Assembly (NCBI GenBank): GCA_015231955.1
Contig: JADGAN010000004.1
Coordinates: 124,001 to 188,000, forward strand
DNA: 64,000 nt
Direction: 5' to 3'
Source of the DNA: Oligoflexia bacterium
GTDB taxonomy: Bacteria; Bdellovibrionota; Bacteriovoracia; Bacteriovoracales; Bacteriovoracaceae
The stretch's first letter is position 1; each line of letters starts with the position of its first letter. The notes beneath the pieces are model-generated. The model did no database searches. It was not told the DNA's origin and worked only from the letters and a program-made list of their open reading frames with translations. The position numbers and the translations under genes are program-made. This document shows positions 28,011 through 36,503 of this stretch, piece by piece.

Positions 28011-28903
28011 AGAATTTATGGATTGTAACCCCAGTATATTATGATGTAGAAAGCTTCCTGCTCTTGTACCAAGAGATCGAAACTTCTTTAAACAGCAATC
28101 GTTTTCCTTATCAAAAAAATTTTTTAGTGATTGATGATAGTGCTCATCGAGATCGGTCGATTCAAAAATTAAAAAAAATCTCCAACATAAAAGTATTACA
28201 TGCCCCGCAAAATCTCGGTCATCAGCACGCCTTAGTACTGGGCCTTCGCCACTTAAAGCAATATGTTGCCGATCATGACTTGGTGATAACTCTCGATTCA
28301 GATGGGCAAGATGACCCTAAAGATTGTCCGCAAATGTTGCAAACAATTACTAGTGCGGCCAATGCCGAGGCAAGTGTAGTAGTCGCACAAAGAACCAAGA
28401 GGAGTGAATCGTTTTGTTTTAAAGTATTCTATCTCTGTTTTAAAATTATGTTTAAACTCTTAACAGGAACTTCTATTAAATCGGGAAATTTTGTTGCGTA
28501 CAAAGGAGCTTTTTTAAAACGCTACATTGACCACTACTTTTTCAACCTCTGCTACTCTTCAAGCTTTTACGTTTTAGGTGTCACCATTGCTAGTGTGCCC
28601 TGTGAACGCCGCAAGCGAATGCTAGGAGAGTCAAAAATGAACCTCTTCTCTCTGATTAAGCATGGACTACGCATGCTCTTGCCCTTTATCAAGATCATTC
28701 TGCTGCGGATTTTTATTTTTTTACTACTCTTATCACTTATTGCTTTAACTCACACATACTATAAGAGTCATTCTCAAAAAGTGCCAGGCGGCAAAGTTGC
28801 TGTTTTACCCGATCGGAGTAACCAGAGGGAACCATCTTGTGTAAATAGCGTTCTGATTGATAAGGGCCTAGCACTAAAAGTAAACGTCGTGAGGATCGCT
28901 TAA
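28007..28903 (+). CDS. Family 2 glycosyltransferase, C-terminus running into the opposite gene
   Basis: 298 residues, translationally coupled by ATGA to the GT39-like gene. The GT-A domain begins WIVTPVYYDVESF, has FLVIDDSA and the metal-binding TLDSDGQDDPKD, typical of polyprenyl-phosphate-sugar synthases (GtrB/DPM1-like) that make the donor for GT39 enzymes. After a predicted membrane helix (IILLRIFIFLLLLSLIAL) the frame continues about 55 codons with no family pattern while antisense to the last 167 bases of the next gene. The natural C-terminus may have been lost, and the present one borrowed from antisense sequence. Confidence 0.8.
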   Translation: MKNLWIVTPVYYDVESFLLLYQEIETSLNSNRFPYQKNFLVIDDSAHRDRSIQKLKKISNIKVLHAPQNLGHQHALVLGLRHLKQYVADHDLVITLDSDGQDDPKDCPQMLQTITSAANAEASVVVAQRTKRSESFCFKVFYLCFKIMFKLLTGTSIKSGNFVAYKGAFLKRYIDHYFFNLCYSSSFYVLGVTIASVPCERRKRMLGESKMNLFSLIKHGLRMLLPFIKIILLRIFIFLLLLSLIALTHTYYKSHSQKVPGGKVAVLPDRSNQREPSCVNSVLIDKGLALKVNVVRIA

Positions 28904-30377
28904 ATGTAGCTTTCGTATAGGGTATCATCCGCTCATAAGTTAATGGATAAAAAATTTTATCTACCAAAGCAGCAATCTCCGCTACCATAAAAATCGGCAC
29001 ATAATAAACGACATCCAAATCTGAAACCTCTTGCTTAAAATAATCTACAAAAGCTTGCTGATCCTCTAGTGGTTGCAGATGAAAATGTACACTACTAAAA
29101 GCAGTCTTTAACACCCGATCTATTTTTGCTTGGTACTCCTTGCTTCCTGGGATTTTAAGATCAAAACTTAGCAATTCATAATTTAAAATAAAGGCGAAGA
29201 GCAGGGCCGCAACTGGAGTTGCCACTAAGGTGATCTTTCCTCTTTTTCGTGTTAGAAAATTTCCTATTGCTGCCGTCATAATCATTGCACCCAAAACCAC
29301 CCCAATCCAGATGTAGCGCGGTTGATTCATCTTTCCTAGTAAAATAAACCAGCTGAGATTTGCCAGTGCCAAGAGAGCAATCAAATTATACAGCAAACCT
29401 AAATTGCACATACAGTAAAGTGTAGCCAGCAAAAAAACCACCCATAGCAAAGGGGCATAAGTTAAGGCAACTCCCAAATCAAACCAGAGGTAAGATTTTT
29501 CCAGCATAAAACCCAAGTTCCATCCTTGCTTAGGTGCCCCGGCCATGGTGACTTGCATGAAGATGTCTTGAAGAGAAGCAAGATAGGCGTTATAACCAAA
29601 AAGCGTATCGAGTATATAGTAGCGATAAAATTCAAAAGCACACTCCGGTATCAGAAAGCCGAAGAGAAAAGCAGCAGACGCTACTGCTGTTTTTAAAAAC
29701 AATTTGCGCTTATAAATCAAGTACGCAAAGTAGATCACAAAAACAGGGAGGAAAATAAGACACAGCACTTTGGTTAAGCAAGCGGCAGCATAGGCCAAAC
29801 CGGCAAGCAAGGAGTAGCAATGGTTTTGTTTCTGCTCATGTTGCTTTAGTGCCAACAAAGAGAGTAGCATCATCAAGGCCATCAAAGGTTCTGAAAGGGA
29901 ACTAAAAGAGTAGACAGAGGTCATATGCGGGGTGATCCAAATCCATCCATAAAAAAGCAGAAAGGCAAGCATGCCGGCATAGGTATAAAGCAAATAAAAG
30001 AGCAAAAAGAAAAAAGAAAAATAGGTGATGATGGGCCATAGGCGAAGTGTCCAAAAACCACTGCCAAAAAGTTTAATCAGCAAGGCCTGCGGAACAGTAT
30101 AGGTAGGCCCAGTACCATAGCTTCCATAAAAATAGATAAAACCTTCATCATCTTGAATTTGTGGTTTGCCATGAATTCCAATATAAGCGCCTGCTGCACT
30201 TCCACTACCAATAGTATTGGTATAAGAAGCATAGATCCCCTTCTCCGCCAACACTCTTGCTCCCCCTACCGCCCAGCCATCATCGTGCTCCAGTCCCCCA
30301 TAATCTGCTATGAACAAAAGATGCCTAATCACAAAAATTGCGAACAAAAAAATTATAATAACTCTATTCCTGTGCAT
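28737..30377 (-). CDS. GT39-like multi-pass membrane glycosyltransferase, second copy
   Basis: 546 residues, a membrane protein paralogous to 26,340-28,010. It shares the acidic first loop (GGLEHDDGWAVGG), GIYASYTNT, DDEGFIYFY, the VPQALL-x-KLFG-x-GFW region and the C-terminal ENDSYSMCELK. The two lie in opposite orientation around the GT2 gene, suggesting an inverted duplication. It probably uses a polyprenyl-linked sugar donor in the inner membrane. There is no strong ribosome-binding site. It is downstream of the receiver-TPR gene with a 33-base gap, so the two may share a transcript. Confidence 0.8.
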   Translation of the reverse strand: MHRNRVIIIFLFAIFVIRHLLFIADYGGLEHDDGWAVGGARVLAEKGIYASYTNTIGSGSAAGAYIGIHGKPQIQDDEGFIYFYGSYGTGPTYTVPQALLIKLFGSGFWTLRLWPIITYFSFFFLLFYLLYTYAGMLAFLLFYGWIWITPHMTSVYSFSSLSEPLMALMMLLSLLALKQHEQKQNHCYSLLAGLAYAAACLTKVLCLIFLPVFVIYFAYLIYKRKLFLKTAVASAAFLFGFLIPECAFEFYRYYILDTLFGYNAYLASLQDIFMQVTMAGAPKQGWNLGFMLEKSYLWFDLGVALTYAPLLWVVFLLATLYCMCNLGLLYNLIALLALANLSWFILLGKMNQPRYIWIGVVLGAMIMTAAIGNFLTRKRGKITLVATPVAALLFAFILNYELLSFDLKIPGSKEYQAKIDRVLKTAFSSVHFHLQPLEDQQAFVDYFKQEVSDLDVVYYVPIFMVAEIAALVDKIFYPLTYERMIPYTKATFKRSSRRLLLVLGPYQSERYLHKMVPSGYSDRVKQQLCRLALFENDSYSMCELKQ

Positions 30378-30410
30378 ACTAAAAATATTGGCATAAAAAG
30401 CGTGAGAGCA

Positions 30411-31736
30411 CTATGAAAAAAGATGTCTCTTTTCTGGCCATAAAGCTTCCGCAGTGGCAATCAGCTCTTGTTGTTCTGTCACTTTATCCAGCTGCTTTAA
30501 TCTACGGATTAAAATAGAATAGAGGCAATAATCTTTCAATCCTTGATTAAGTAGGTGGTATCCTGCTGCAAGGGAATCTGTTGCAGATCGCTCACTGTTT
30601 TTTACCAAAAATTCACAAATTTGATACTCTTTACTGGAATGCATTTCTGAGGTAAAGTGTTGAAAAAAATTTTTGGCCGCTTCCTCAAAATTAAATTCGA
30701 TTAAATTTTGAATGACATAGAGAAGCTGCTTAGAGTCGTTTGGAGATATCGTTCGTGCGCGTTCAAAAAGATTCATGGCCTTTTCAAAATTGTTATTATT
30801 AAGAAAGTAACGCCCACAAATAATCAATCCAGCACAAATATACTTGGATGCATCTTTAGTCTTAAACTCTGAACTCATAAAAGCGTTGTAGTAGTCATCG
30901 ATATCATTAAAATTATTTGTTTGCACCGAGAGGCGAATCAGTTTTGTAAGACGGTCAGCATTGATAGAAAAAAATTTTATCATCTCTCTTAAAAGTTCAT
31001 AGGCCTCTTGATAGCGACTTTCTTTGTAAAGTAGGCCAAAGAGGCCTTGCAAACACTTATAGTGAATATGATTATAGGCAATCCCCTCACGGTAGCGTTC
31101 TTCTGCATTTTTGATGGCGTTTAACATTAGTTCTGCTTGAGCATAATAGTAACACGCAAGCACTGGAGTATCATGCAAAGGTAATGCTCTTTTAAAAAAA
31201 TCGATTGCCTGATTAGGTTGTTCTAATTTCAAGAAACTTTTTCCCTTTGCAATCATACGCAAATATTGGGAAGGAACGATTTTATCTTGAATAATCGTTT
31301 GCAGTTGGCCGTTAAATAAACCTTCGCTATAAGGTTTTAAAACAAAGGCATCCAGCTCTTCTTCTATGGCCCTGGAGATTAAAGCATGATCATTACAAGC
31401 GGTTAATAAAATAAAAATTGTTTGTTCATAATCTGGATTTTTTTTAAACTCTTTCCAAAGATCAAAAACGCTTTTATCTGCTATTGCCTGTTCAGAAAAT
31501 AATAAATGGGGTTTGCTGCTTTGTAAAATTGCAGTAATTTCAGTGTAGCTCGAAAAACTTTTAATGTTTTTTTCAGACACTCCTAGGCCCATTAAATTTT
31601 GCACTAAACGCAAACAAGAAGAGGGACTCGCATCTATCACAAACACGATGGCCTTGCTAAGAAAATCTTTGACCTTTTCCTCTATAGAGATAGATTCAAG
31701 GGCCTCCTCCATGCCTTCATCAATGTCTTGTTCCAT
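30411..31736 (-). CDS. Degenerate receiver fused to TPR repeats
   Basis: 441 residues. The N-terminal ~140 resemble a response-regulator receiver (IVFVIDASPSS, ILLTACND, FVLKPYSEG with the conserved Lys). The phospho-acceptor segment reads PHLLFSEQA, so the Asp is missing and phosphorylation is doubtful. The rest (about 165-430) is a run of TPR-like helical pairs for protein contacts. It is probably a signal-integrating scaffold. The ATG at 31736 leaves 17 bases after the upstream gene and has AAGGG nearby; an earlier ATG at 31772 would overlap that gene. Confidence 0.75.
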   Translation of the reverse strand: MEQDIDEGMEEALESISIEEKVKDFLSKAIVFVIDASPSSCLRLVQNLMGLGVSEKNIKSFSSYTEITAILQSSKPHLLFSEQAIADKSVFDLWKEFKKNPDYEQTIFILLTACNDHALISRAIEEELDAFVLKPYSEGLFNGQLQTIIQDKIVPSQYLRMIAKGKSFLKLEQPNQAIDFFKRALPLHDTPVLACYYYAQAELMLNAIKNAEERYREGIAYNHIHYKCLQGLFGLLYKESRYQEAYELLREMIKFFSINADRLTKLIRLSVQTNNFNDIDDYYNAFMSSEFKTKDASKYICAGLIICGRYFLNNNNFEKAMNLFERARTISPNDSKQLLYVIQNLIEFNFEEAAKNFFQHFTSEMHSSKEYQICEFLVKNSERSATDSLAAGYHLLNQGLKDYCLYSILIRRLKQLDKVTEQQELIATAEALWPEKRHLFS

Positions 31737-31753
31737 ACTACCCTTTTGTATTA

Positions 31754-33424
31754 TTATAAAATCCCTTGGCACTTAAGAAAAAATTTTGCAATATTTACTT
31801 GCCTCTCTTCATACATCTGAAGAAACTGAGTTAGTTTATTTTTTTCATAAGCTAATAACTCAACATTACAGATTTCTCTCTTTTCTGTGTCCTCATAAAT
31901 ACCAACGATTTTTCCTTCCGTCTCCATCTCTAAGCTCGTCACACCATAAATACACTTAATGCGATTTTCTACTGCACTCCCCATGGCAAACTGCTCTTTT
32001 GCAATGGAAAGAATTAAAATATTGTCAATAACGTCATGCAAATTCACCAGCATAAAATTTTTCTCATTTTTTAGTGACATGGTAATAGTCACTGCCAAGG
32101 GAGTTACGCTCAACTCACCTGCAAGCCTTGCTTTAAAGTCGTTACACTCCTTAAAGGAAGACATAGTGGGCCGATCAGTAGACCCCTGACCAGAAAGCAT
32201 GTACCCAGCAAATGGATCTGTTTGTGTTGTTGCCGAAAATCCCCCCCCTTGTGAATTTTCAGCAGAATTTGAAACCTTTCCAATCCAAGGACCTGTAGCA
32301 ATTTTATCGGTACTATTTTTTCCGTTAAGAAGTGCAGCAGCTGCTACACGATTGTCTTTTTGGAACTCTATCTCAAAATCAAGGTCCACGCTCCCTTCCT
32401 CTATATCCGTCACTGTCTCCGTCTCCGTCTCTGTCTCTTGATCCCGTGATGCAACAGCAAGCAATTGCTCTGTTCTTTCCCCCTCTGTTTTTTTCATATA
32501 CTTAGAATCCATTGACTCTTCCATGATAGCAGTTTTTGCCAAAGCAAATCTGGAATCATCACAAAGGCGTAGCACACCCTCTTTTTCTTCAAACCTTACC
32601 GCCCAAATTTTCTCTTTTTCTTTGAAAAATAGCGCGGGAGAGATTCCCATAAATTTCCAATAGTTTTTTTTCCAAGTAAACTTGGGTTGCTGTCCATAAA
32701 AAGTCCAGCGTCCTTTATGTTCAATAAAAAGAAATTGCTCTTCAAGTGCGGGAATCCACTCCCAAAAAGCTTCCTTACTAAGATTGGCCATCTTACTCAA
32801 AACTTTGTCGGATCTTTTTATTTCTAGCCAACGACCAGCATAAGGACTAGGCCCCAGCATTTCAATTACCCAATGTCCTCTCACTATACGCGGTTTGTCC
32901 TCTTTATAATTAATCCAGCAATCACTAGAAAATTGATCTAAAGCTTCACAAATCTCCACTACATTCTCAGTACGTGCTCTTTGCTTAGTAAGAGTGGTTT
33001 CTCTTTTTTTAAGATTGGTGCTAACAGCTTTACAAAAAATACTCATCTTATAGTCAAAGGTTTTCACCATAATGGCCTTAGCAAACAACTCAGAGACACC
33101 ATTTTTTATGAGCTCATTGTCGAGTTGGTTTGTTCCCATATAGTTAAAGCCCGCAAGTTTAATTAAACCTTGCTGAATCATTTTTAGATTGCTTTTACAG
33201 AAGGTTAAAAAATCTAAAAGTTCGTTTTTATTTTTAATAGAAAAGAGTACTATGCCAGCAATTTTTTCCGCAAAATATTCAGTGGCCATAAAAGCAGACG
33301 GCGCCTCTGTAAATTCATAAAGAGCAGTCTCTTTATGTTGCTCCATAAATTCCATGAAAATTTCAGGGGTAACACTTGGGCAATAAAATAAAACATTAAT
33401 TTTTTCTTGCGAATTATTACTCAT
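31754..33424 (-). CDS. Receiver-like / PilZ-like signalling protein
   Basis: 556 residues. The N-terminal ~130 look like a divergent receiver (KINVLFYCPSV, IAGIVLFSIKNK) without an acceptor Asp. A middle part rich in Trp and aromatic residues (about 180-290) is not recognised. A low-complexity ETETETETVTD follows, then a C-terminal ~120 residues with the strand order of a PilZ domain but no clear RxxxR c-di-GMP motif. It and the receiver-TPR gene, 17 bases downstream, form a likely operon. Function is unknown; an adaptor role near c-di-GMP signalling is inference. Confidence 0.6.
   Translation of the reverse strand: MSNNSQEKINVLFYCPSVTPEIFMEFMEQHKETALYEFTEAPSAFMATEYFAEKIAGIVLFSIKNKNELLDFLTFCKSNLKMIQQGLIKLAGFNYMGTNQLDNELIKNGVSELFAKAIMVKTFDYKMSIFCKAVSTNLKKRETTLTKQRARTENVVEICEALDQFSSDCWINYKEDKPRIVRGHWVIEMLGPSPYAGRWLEIKRSDKVLSKMANLSKEAFWEWIPALEEQFLFIEHKGRWTFYGQQPKFTWKKNYWKFMGISPALFFKEKEKIWAVRFEEKEGVLRLCDDSRFALAKTAIMEESMDSKYMKKTEGERTEQLLAVASRDQETETETETVTDIEEGSVDLDFEIEFQKDNRVAAAALLNGKNSTDKIATGPWIGKVSNSAENSQGGGFSATTQTDPFAGYMLSGQGSTDRPTMSSFKECNDFKARLAGELSVTPLAVTITMSLKNEKNFMLVNLHDVIDNILILSIAKEQFAMGSAVENRIKCIYGVTSLEMETEGKIVGIYEDTEKREICNVELLAYEKNKLTQFLQMYEERQVNIAKFFLKCQGIL
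32411..32440 (-). repeat. GTCTCC hexamer repeat within a signalling gene
   Basis: About four imperfect copies of GTCTCC on the + strand encode the alternating Glu-Thr stretch in the linker of the PilZ-like protein. Confidence 0.6.
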
Positions 33425-33576
33425 GCTCCCTATCCAAAATTTAGCTAAAAAGTATCAACATTTTACTGCAATCTAAATTATAGATGAAAAACAGAGCAAA
33501 TAGTGTATGGAAAAATAGGTGCCCTTAAAAAAATAACAAAGCAGAACACTCAATTATTCACCACTTTCACCATCTC

Positions 33577-34692
33577 TCACACATTAAAGCGAAAAAAAAG
33601 TACATCTCCATCACATACTACATATTCTTTCCCTTCTACGCGCAACTTTCCACGCTCACGCAGCTTTTGCTCACTTCCAAGCTCTACAAGATCCTCATAG
33701 CGATAAACCTCTGCACGAATAAAACCACGCTCAAAATCACTATGAATCACTCCGGCCGTCTTAGGAGCAGTGTAACCCCGTGGAAAAGTCCAGGCACGCA
33801 CCTCTCGCTCGCCAGCGGTAAAAAAAGTCTCTAAATTTAAAATCTCATACCCGGAAAGAATGAGGCGATTTAATCCTGTCTCTTGCAATCCAAGCTCGCG
33901 CATAAACTCTTGGCGCTCTTCCTCGCTTTCTAAAAGAGAGATCTCTTTTTCAATCTGCCCTGAAATCACCACTGCTCTTGCGCCTTCACTCTTGGCATGC
34001 GCTTCTACTATTTGCACATACTTATTCTTAACTCCACTCGTATAGGAGGCCTCATCAACATTACACACATAGAGTTGCTTCTTTTGTGTTAGCAAATGCA
34101 AGTCTGCTAAGAGCAACTCTTCCTCTGGTGAAAGCATCATCAAGCGTACCCCCTCCCCCTTTTGCAAAGACTCTGACACTCGTTTTAACAACGGGAGTGA
34201 GCGTTTGGCATTTTCTTGCACCTCTTTATCTTGTGACTTTAAGAAACGATCAAGATTTTGCATGCGCTTCTCAACACTCTCTAAATCGGCCAAGGCCAAC
34301 TCAAATTGAATGGTTTTGATATCAGAGAGGGGATCAATCATCCCATGCACATGCGTAATATTAGCATCATCAAAGCAACGAACAATATGTGCTATAGCAT
34401 TGACCTGGCGAATGTGAGCAAGGAACTTATTTCCAAGTCCCTCACCGTCAGCGGCACCTTTTACTAGTCCAGCAATATCCACAAACTCCACCGTTGTAGG
34501 AATAGTGATTTTCGGTTTGAGGACATTTGCAATCGCCTTGAGTCGCGGATCGGGCACATTCACAATTCCAATATTTGGATCAATGGTGCAAAAAGGGTAG
34601 TTCGCTGCCTCAGCGAAGGTTGAAGTGAGTGCTGAAAAGATTGTCGATTTGCCAACATTGGGCAGTCCCACAATTCCAATATTAAGCGCCAT
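33577..34692 (-). CDS. ychF: Redox-regulated ATPase YchF (Obg family)
   Basis: 371 residues. The P-loop is GLPNVGKST, the switch II region DIAGLVKGA, and the nucleotide-specificity motif NVDE, which in YchF favours ATP over GTP. A coiled-coil insert and a C-terminal TGS domain (FFTAGEREVRAWTF, GFIRAEVY) complete the fold. YchF binds ribosomes and modulates translation and stress responses. GGAG lies five bases before the ATG. Confidence 0.95.
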   Translation of the reverse strand: MALNIGIVGLPNVGKSTIFSALTSTFAEAANYPFCTIDPNIGIVNVPDPRLKAIANVLKPKITIPTTVEFVDIAGLVKGAADGEGLGNKFLAHIRQVNAIAHIVRCFDDANITHVHGMIDPLSDIKTIQFELALADLESVEKRMQNLDRFLKSQDKEVQENAKRSLPLLKRVSESLQKGEGVRLMMLSPEEELLLADLHLLTQKKQLYVCNVDEASYTSGVKNKYVQIVEAHAKSEGARAVVISGQIEKEISLLESEEERQEFMRELGLQETGLNRLILSGYEILNLETFFTAGEREVRAWTFPRGYTAPKTAGVIHSDFERGFIRAEVYRYEDLVELGSEQKLRERGKLRVEGKEYVVCDGDVLFFRFNV

Positions 34693-34820
34693 AGTAACTC
34701 CAAAGTTTTGAATAGTAGTAAAATTTATGTGTTCGCATAAAAAGCTTAGTAATATTCTACCAAAAAAAGAGACTAAACTACGGATTAATTTTATCCGATA
34801 TCGATTGCAAGGATATAGCT

Positions 34821-34847
34821 AGGCATTTAAGGCATTTAAGGCATTGA
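34821..34847 (+). repeat. Three tandem 9-bp repeats
   Basis: AGGCATTTA occurs twice and AGGCATTGA once in direct succession. The last copy also forms GGCAT-TG-ATGCC, a small hairpin. They stand eight bases before a palindrome upstream of the zincin gene. Confidence 0.55.
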
Positions 34848-34854
34848 TGCCTGG

Positions 34855-34874
34855 TAAAATCTAACTAGATTTTA
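34855..34874 (+). promoter_or_regulatory. 20-bp palindrome upstream of the zincin gene
   Basis: TAAAATCTA and TAGATTTTA flank a two-base centre, giving perfect 9-bp arms 22 bases before the ATG at 34897. Such a site is typical of a dimeric repressor. The AT-rich arms could also act in the leader mRNA. Confidence 0.5.
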
Positions 34875-34896
34875 TTGATGGCAAAAAGAGGTGAGA

Positions 34897-36087
34897 ATGA
34901 AAGTTTGCACTATCCTCATTATCGTCCTAAATACTGTGCTAATTTCCCTTCCCCTTGGCGCCATTGAAAGCACTACCATCATGGGCCCACACAACATCCC
35001 GATCTGTGCTTACTACTCTTCGGCAAACTCAAAAGCAGCAGTTGAATCTGTACTCTTCGAGCTTACCAAGATGCTGGAGCACTTCTATTATCTTGTCGAT
35101 CCCAACAGCTTAACACAGATCAACTGCATCACTCCTTGTGCTAATGGTGACGCTGCTAAATGCAACTTGAACGGCCTAGACACTTTGATTATTCCTGCTT
35201 ATTGGGAAAAATCTGCAGATAACAGCTACTCCTTTTCTATACTGCTCAAACATCTTCTGTTTGGACATAGCTGCAAAGCGTGTGCAGAAATCATATTGGC
35301 CGAGAGTGATAAGGATTTCTCCACAAAAAAAATGCCGCTTCCCCTCACTTACAAGGCCATTGTGGATCATGAGTTTGCACACTTATTGCTTGATCAATAT
35401 TTAAATCAAGTGGTGCAACGAGATCCCACCAGCTATCCTATACTCTCCCAATATATCGCTCTTCAAAACAGAGCAAACTCTTGCTCCAAGGAGTACAATT
35501 ATTACCGCGAAAAATTTTCTGAGTGGTACAATTATAAAAGTTCATGGCCCTCTTTTCCCTTTAAACTCTTAGCAGAAAGCTACTATGGGTATCATGTGGT
35601 CAAAGGAAATTTCCAAAGCATACGCAGTCGCCGCAGCATCAGCGAGACACTGCTGATCAGTGTGAACTCCCACTCTGAACTCTTTGCCGACCTCATCGCA
35701 GTTTTAGAGCAAGATGACCTTGATGCCATTCCCAAGACACTGGAGGAGAGCTCTTCTTACCAGCAAAGCAATCGCAGTTTTAATTGCGATCACCACTTAA
35801 ATCTTGAACACTTTAAGCTCACAGAGGACCTCGAGCATCAACTGTTTGCTCCTGTACGCTGTTATCTTGGAAAAAAAATCAAAGAGAGAAGCAGCAATGG
35901 AAAAAGCTTTTCTGCAAAAGAAAAAGAGGAATTTGTGATGCTCTTTCTTCCTATTCTCTTCGAACATATGGAGGAGGTGGGGGCAAAAATATCGCAGCAA
36001 AAAGAACTCTCTCCCGCTTATTTCTCTGAGAGCAGCATCGATCTCAATCAATCTTTTTTAAAGAAACTTCAAAGGAAATTTCACTAG
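34897..36087 (+). CDS. Secreted zincin-type metalloprotease
   Basis: 396 residues with a signal peptide (MKVCTILIIVLNTVLISLPLGA). The zinc motif is HEFAH within AIVDHEFAHLLLDQYL near residue 165, an HExxH. About 105 residues later HSELFADLIAVL supplies a plausible third ligand Glu and the following Asp, as in gluzincins. Eight cysteines in the first half suggest disulphides. The family is not recognised more closely. The ATG at 34897 is chosen over a GTG six bases upstream because GAGG stands five bases before it and the signal peptide then begins normally. Confidence 0.7.
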   Translation: MKVCTILIIVLNTVLISLPLGAIESTTIMGPHNIPICAYYSSANSKAAVESVLFELTKMLEHFYYLVDPNSLTQINCITPCANGDAAKCNLNGLDTLIIPAYWEKSADNSYSFSILLKHLLFGHSCKACAEIILAESDKDFSTKKMPLPLTYKAIVDHEFAHLLLDQYLNQVVQRDPTSYPILSQYIALQNRANSCSKEYNYYREKFSEWYNYKSSWPSFPFKLLAESYYGYHVVKGNFQSIRSRRSISETLLISVNSHSELFADLIAVLEQDDLDAIPKTLEESSSYQQSNRSFNCDHHLNLEHFKLTEDLEHQLFAPVRCYLGKKIKERSSNGKSFSAKEKEEFVMLFLPILFEHMEEVGAKISQQKELSPAYFSESSIDLNQSFLKKLQRKFH

Positions 36088-36236
36088 CACTTTGCTCAAG
36101 TATTATTTATTTAAATTTTTCATTGAAAAGATCCTATCCAGTCCACCTTTACGCATGATAAATTTTTTTAGTAACAACTGTTTTGCTGAAAACTTAATTT
36201 GTAGATGATATTACAAGGCAACTGGAGGTATTTTCA

Positions 36237-36503
36237 ATGTCCAATAAAACCCAAGAAGAACTGGCAGAAGAGCTTGCCAAATTAAAAGCTGAAAATGAGG
36301 AGCTCAAAAAAAATGCAAGAGTGAAATCTTCTCCCGGACAAATTTCTTATCGAGTCAGTGAAAAAGGTGGCGTCTCGGTTTACGGATTAGGCCGCTTTCC
36401 TGTGACACTCTATAAAGAGCAATGGAAAAGATTATTAGAGAGGGCCGAGGATATTAAAGCGTTTTTAAAGGAGAATGATCATCTTTTGAAGAACAAGGAT
36501 TAG
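36237..36503 (+). CDS. Small conserved coiled-coil protein
   Basis: 88 residues. The first ~28 form a charged coiled coil (EELAEELAKLKAENEELKK). The rest carries the block SEKGGVSVYGLGRFPVTLYK, which I recognise as a conserved small-protein pattern of unknown function seen in many bacteria. A strong GGAGG stands ten bases before the ATG. The last 50 bases overlap the tail of selB on the other strand. Confidence 0.75.
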   Translation: MSNKTQEELAEELAKLKAENEELKKNARVKSSPGQISYRVSEKGGVSVYGLGRFPVTLYKEQWKRLLERAEDIKAFLKENDHLLKNKD

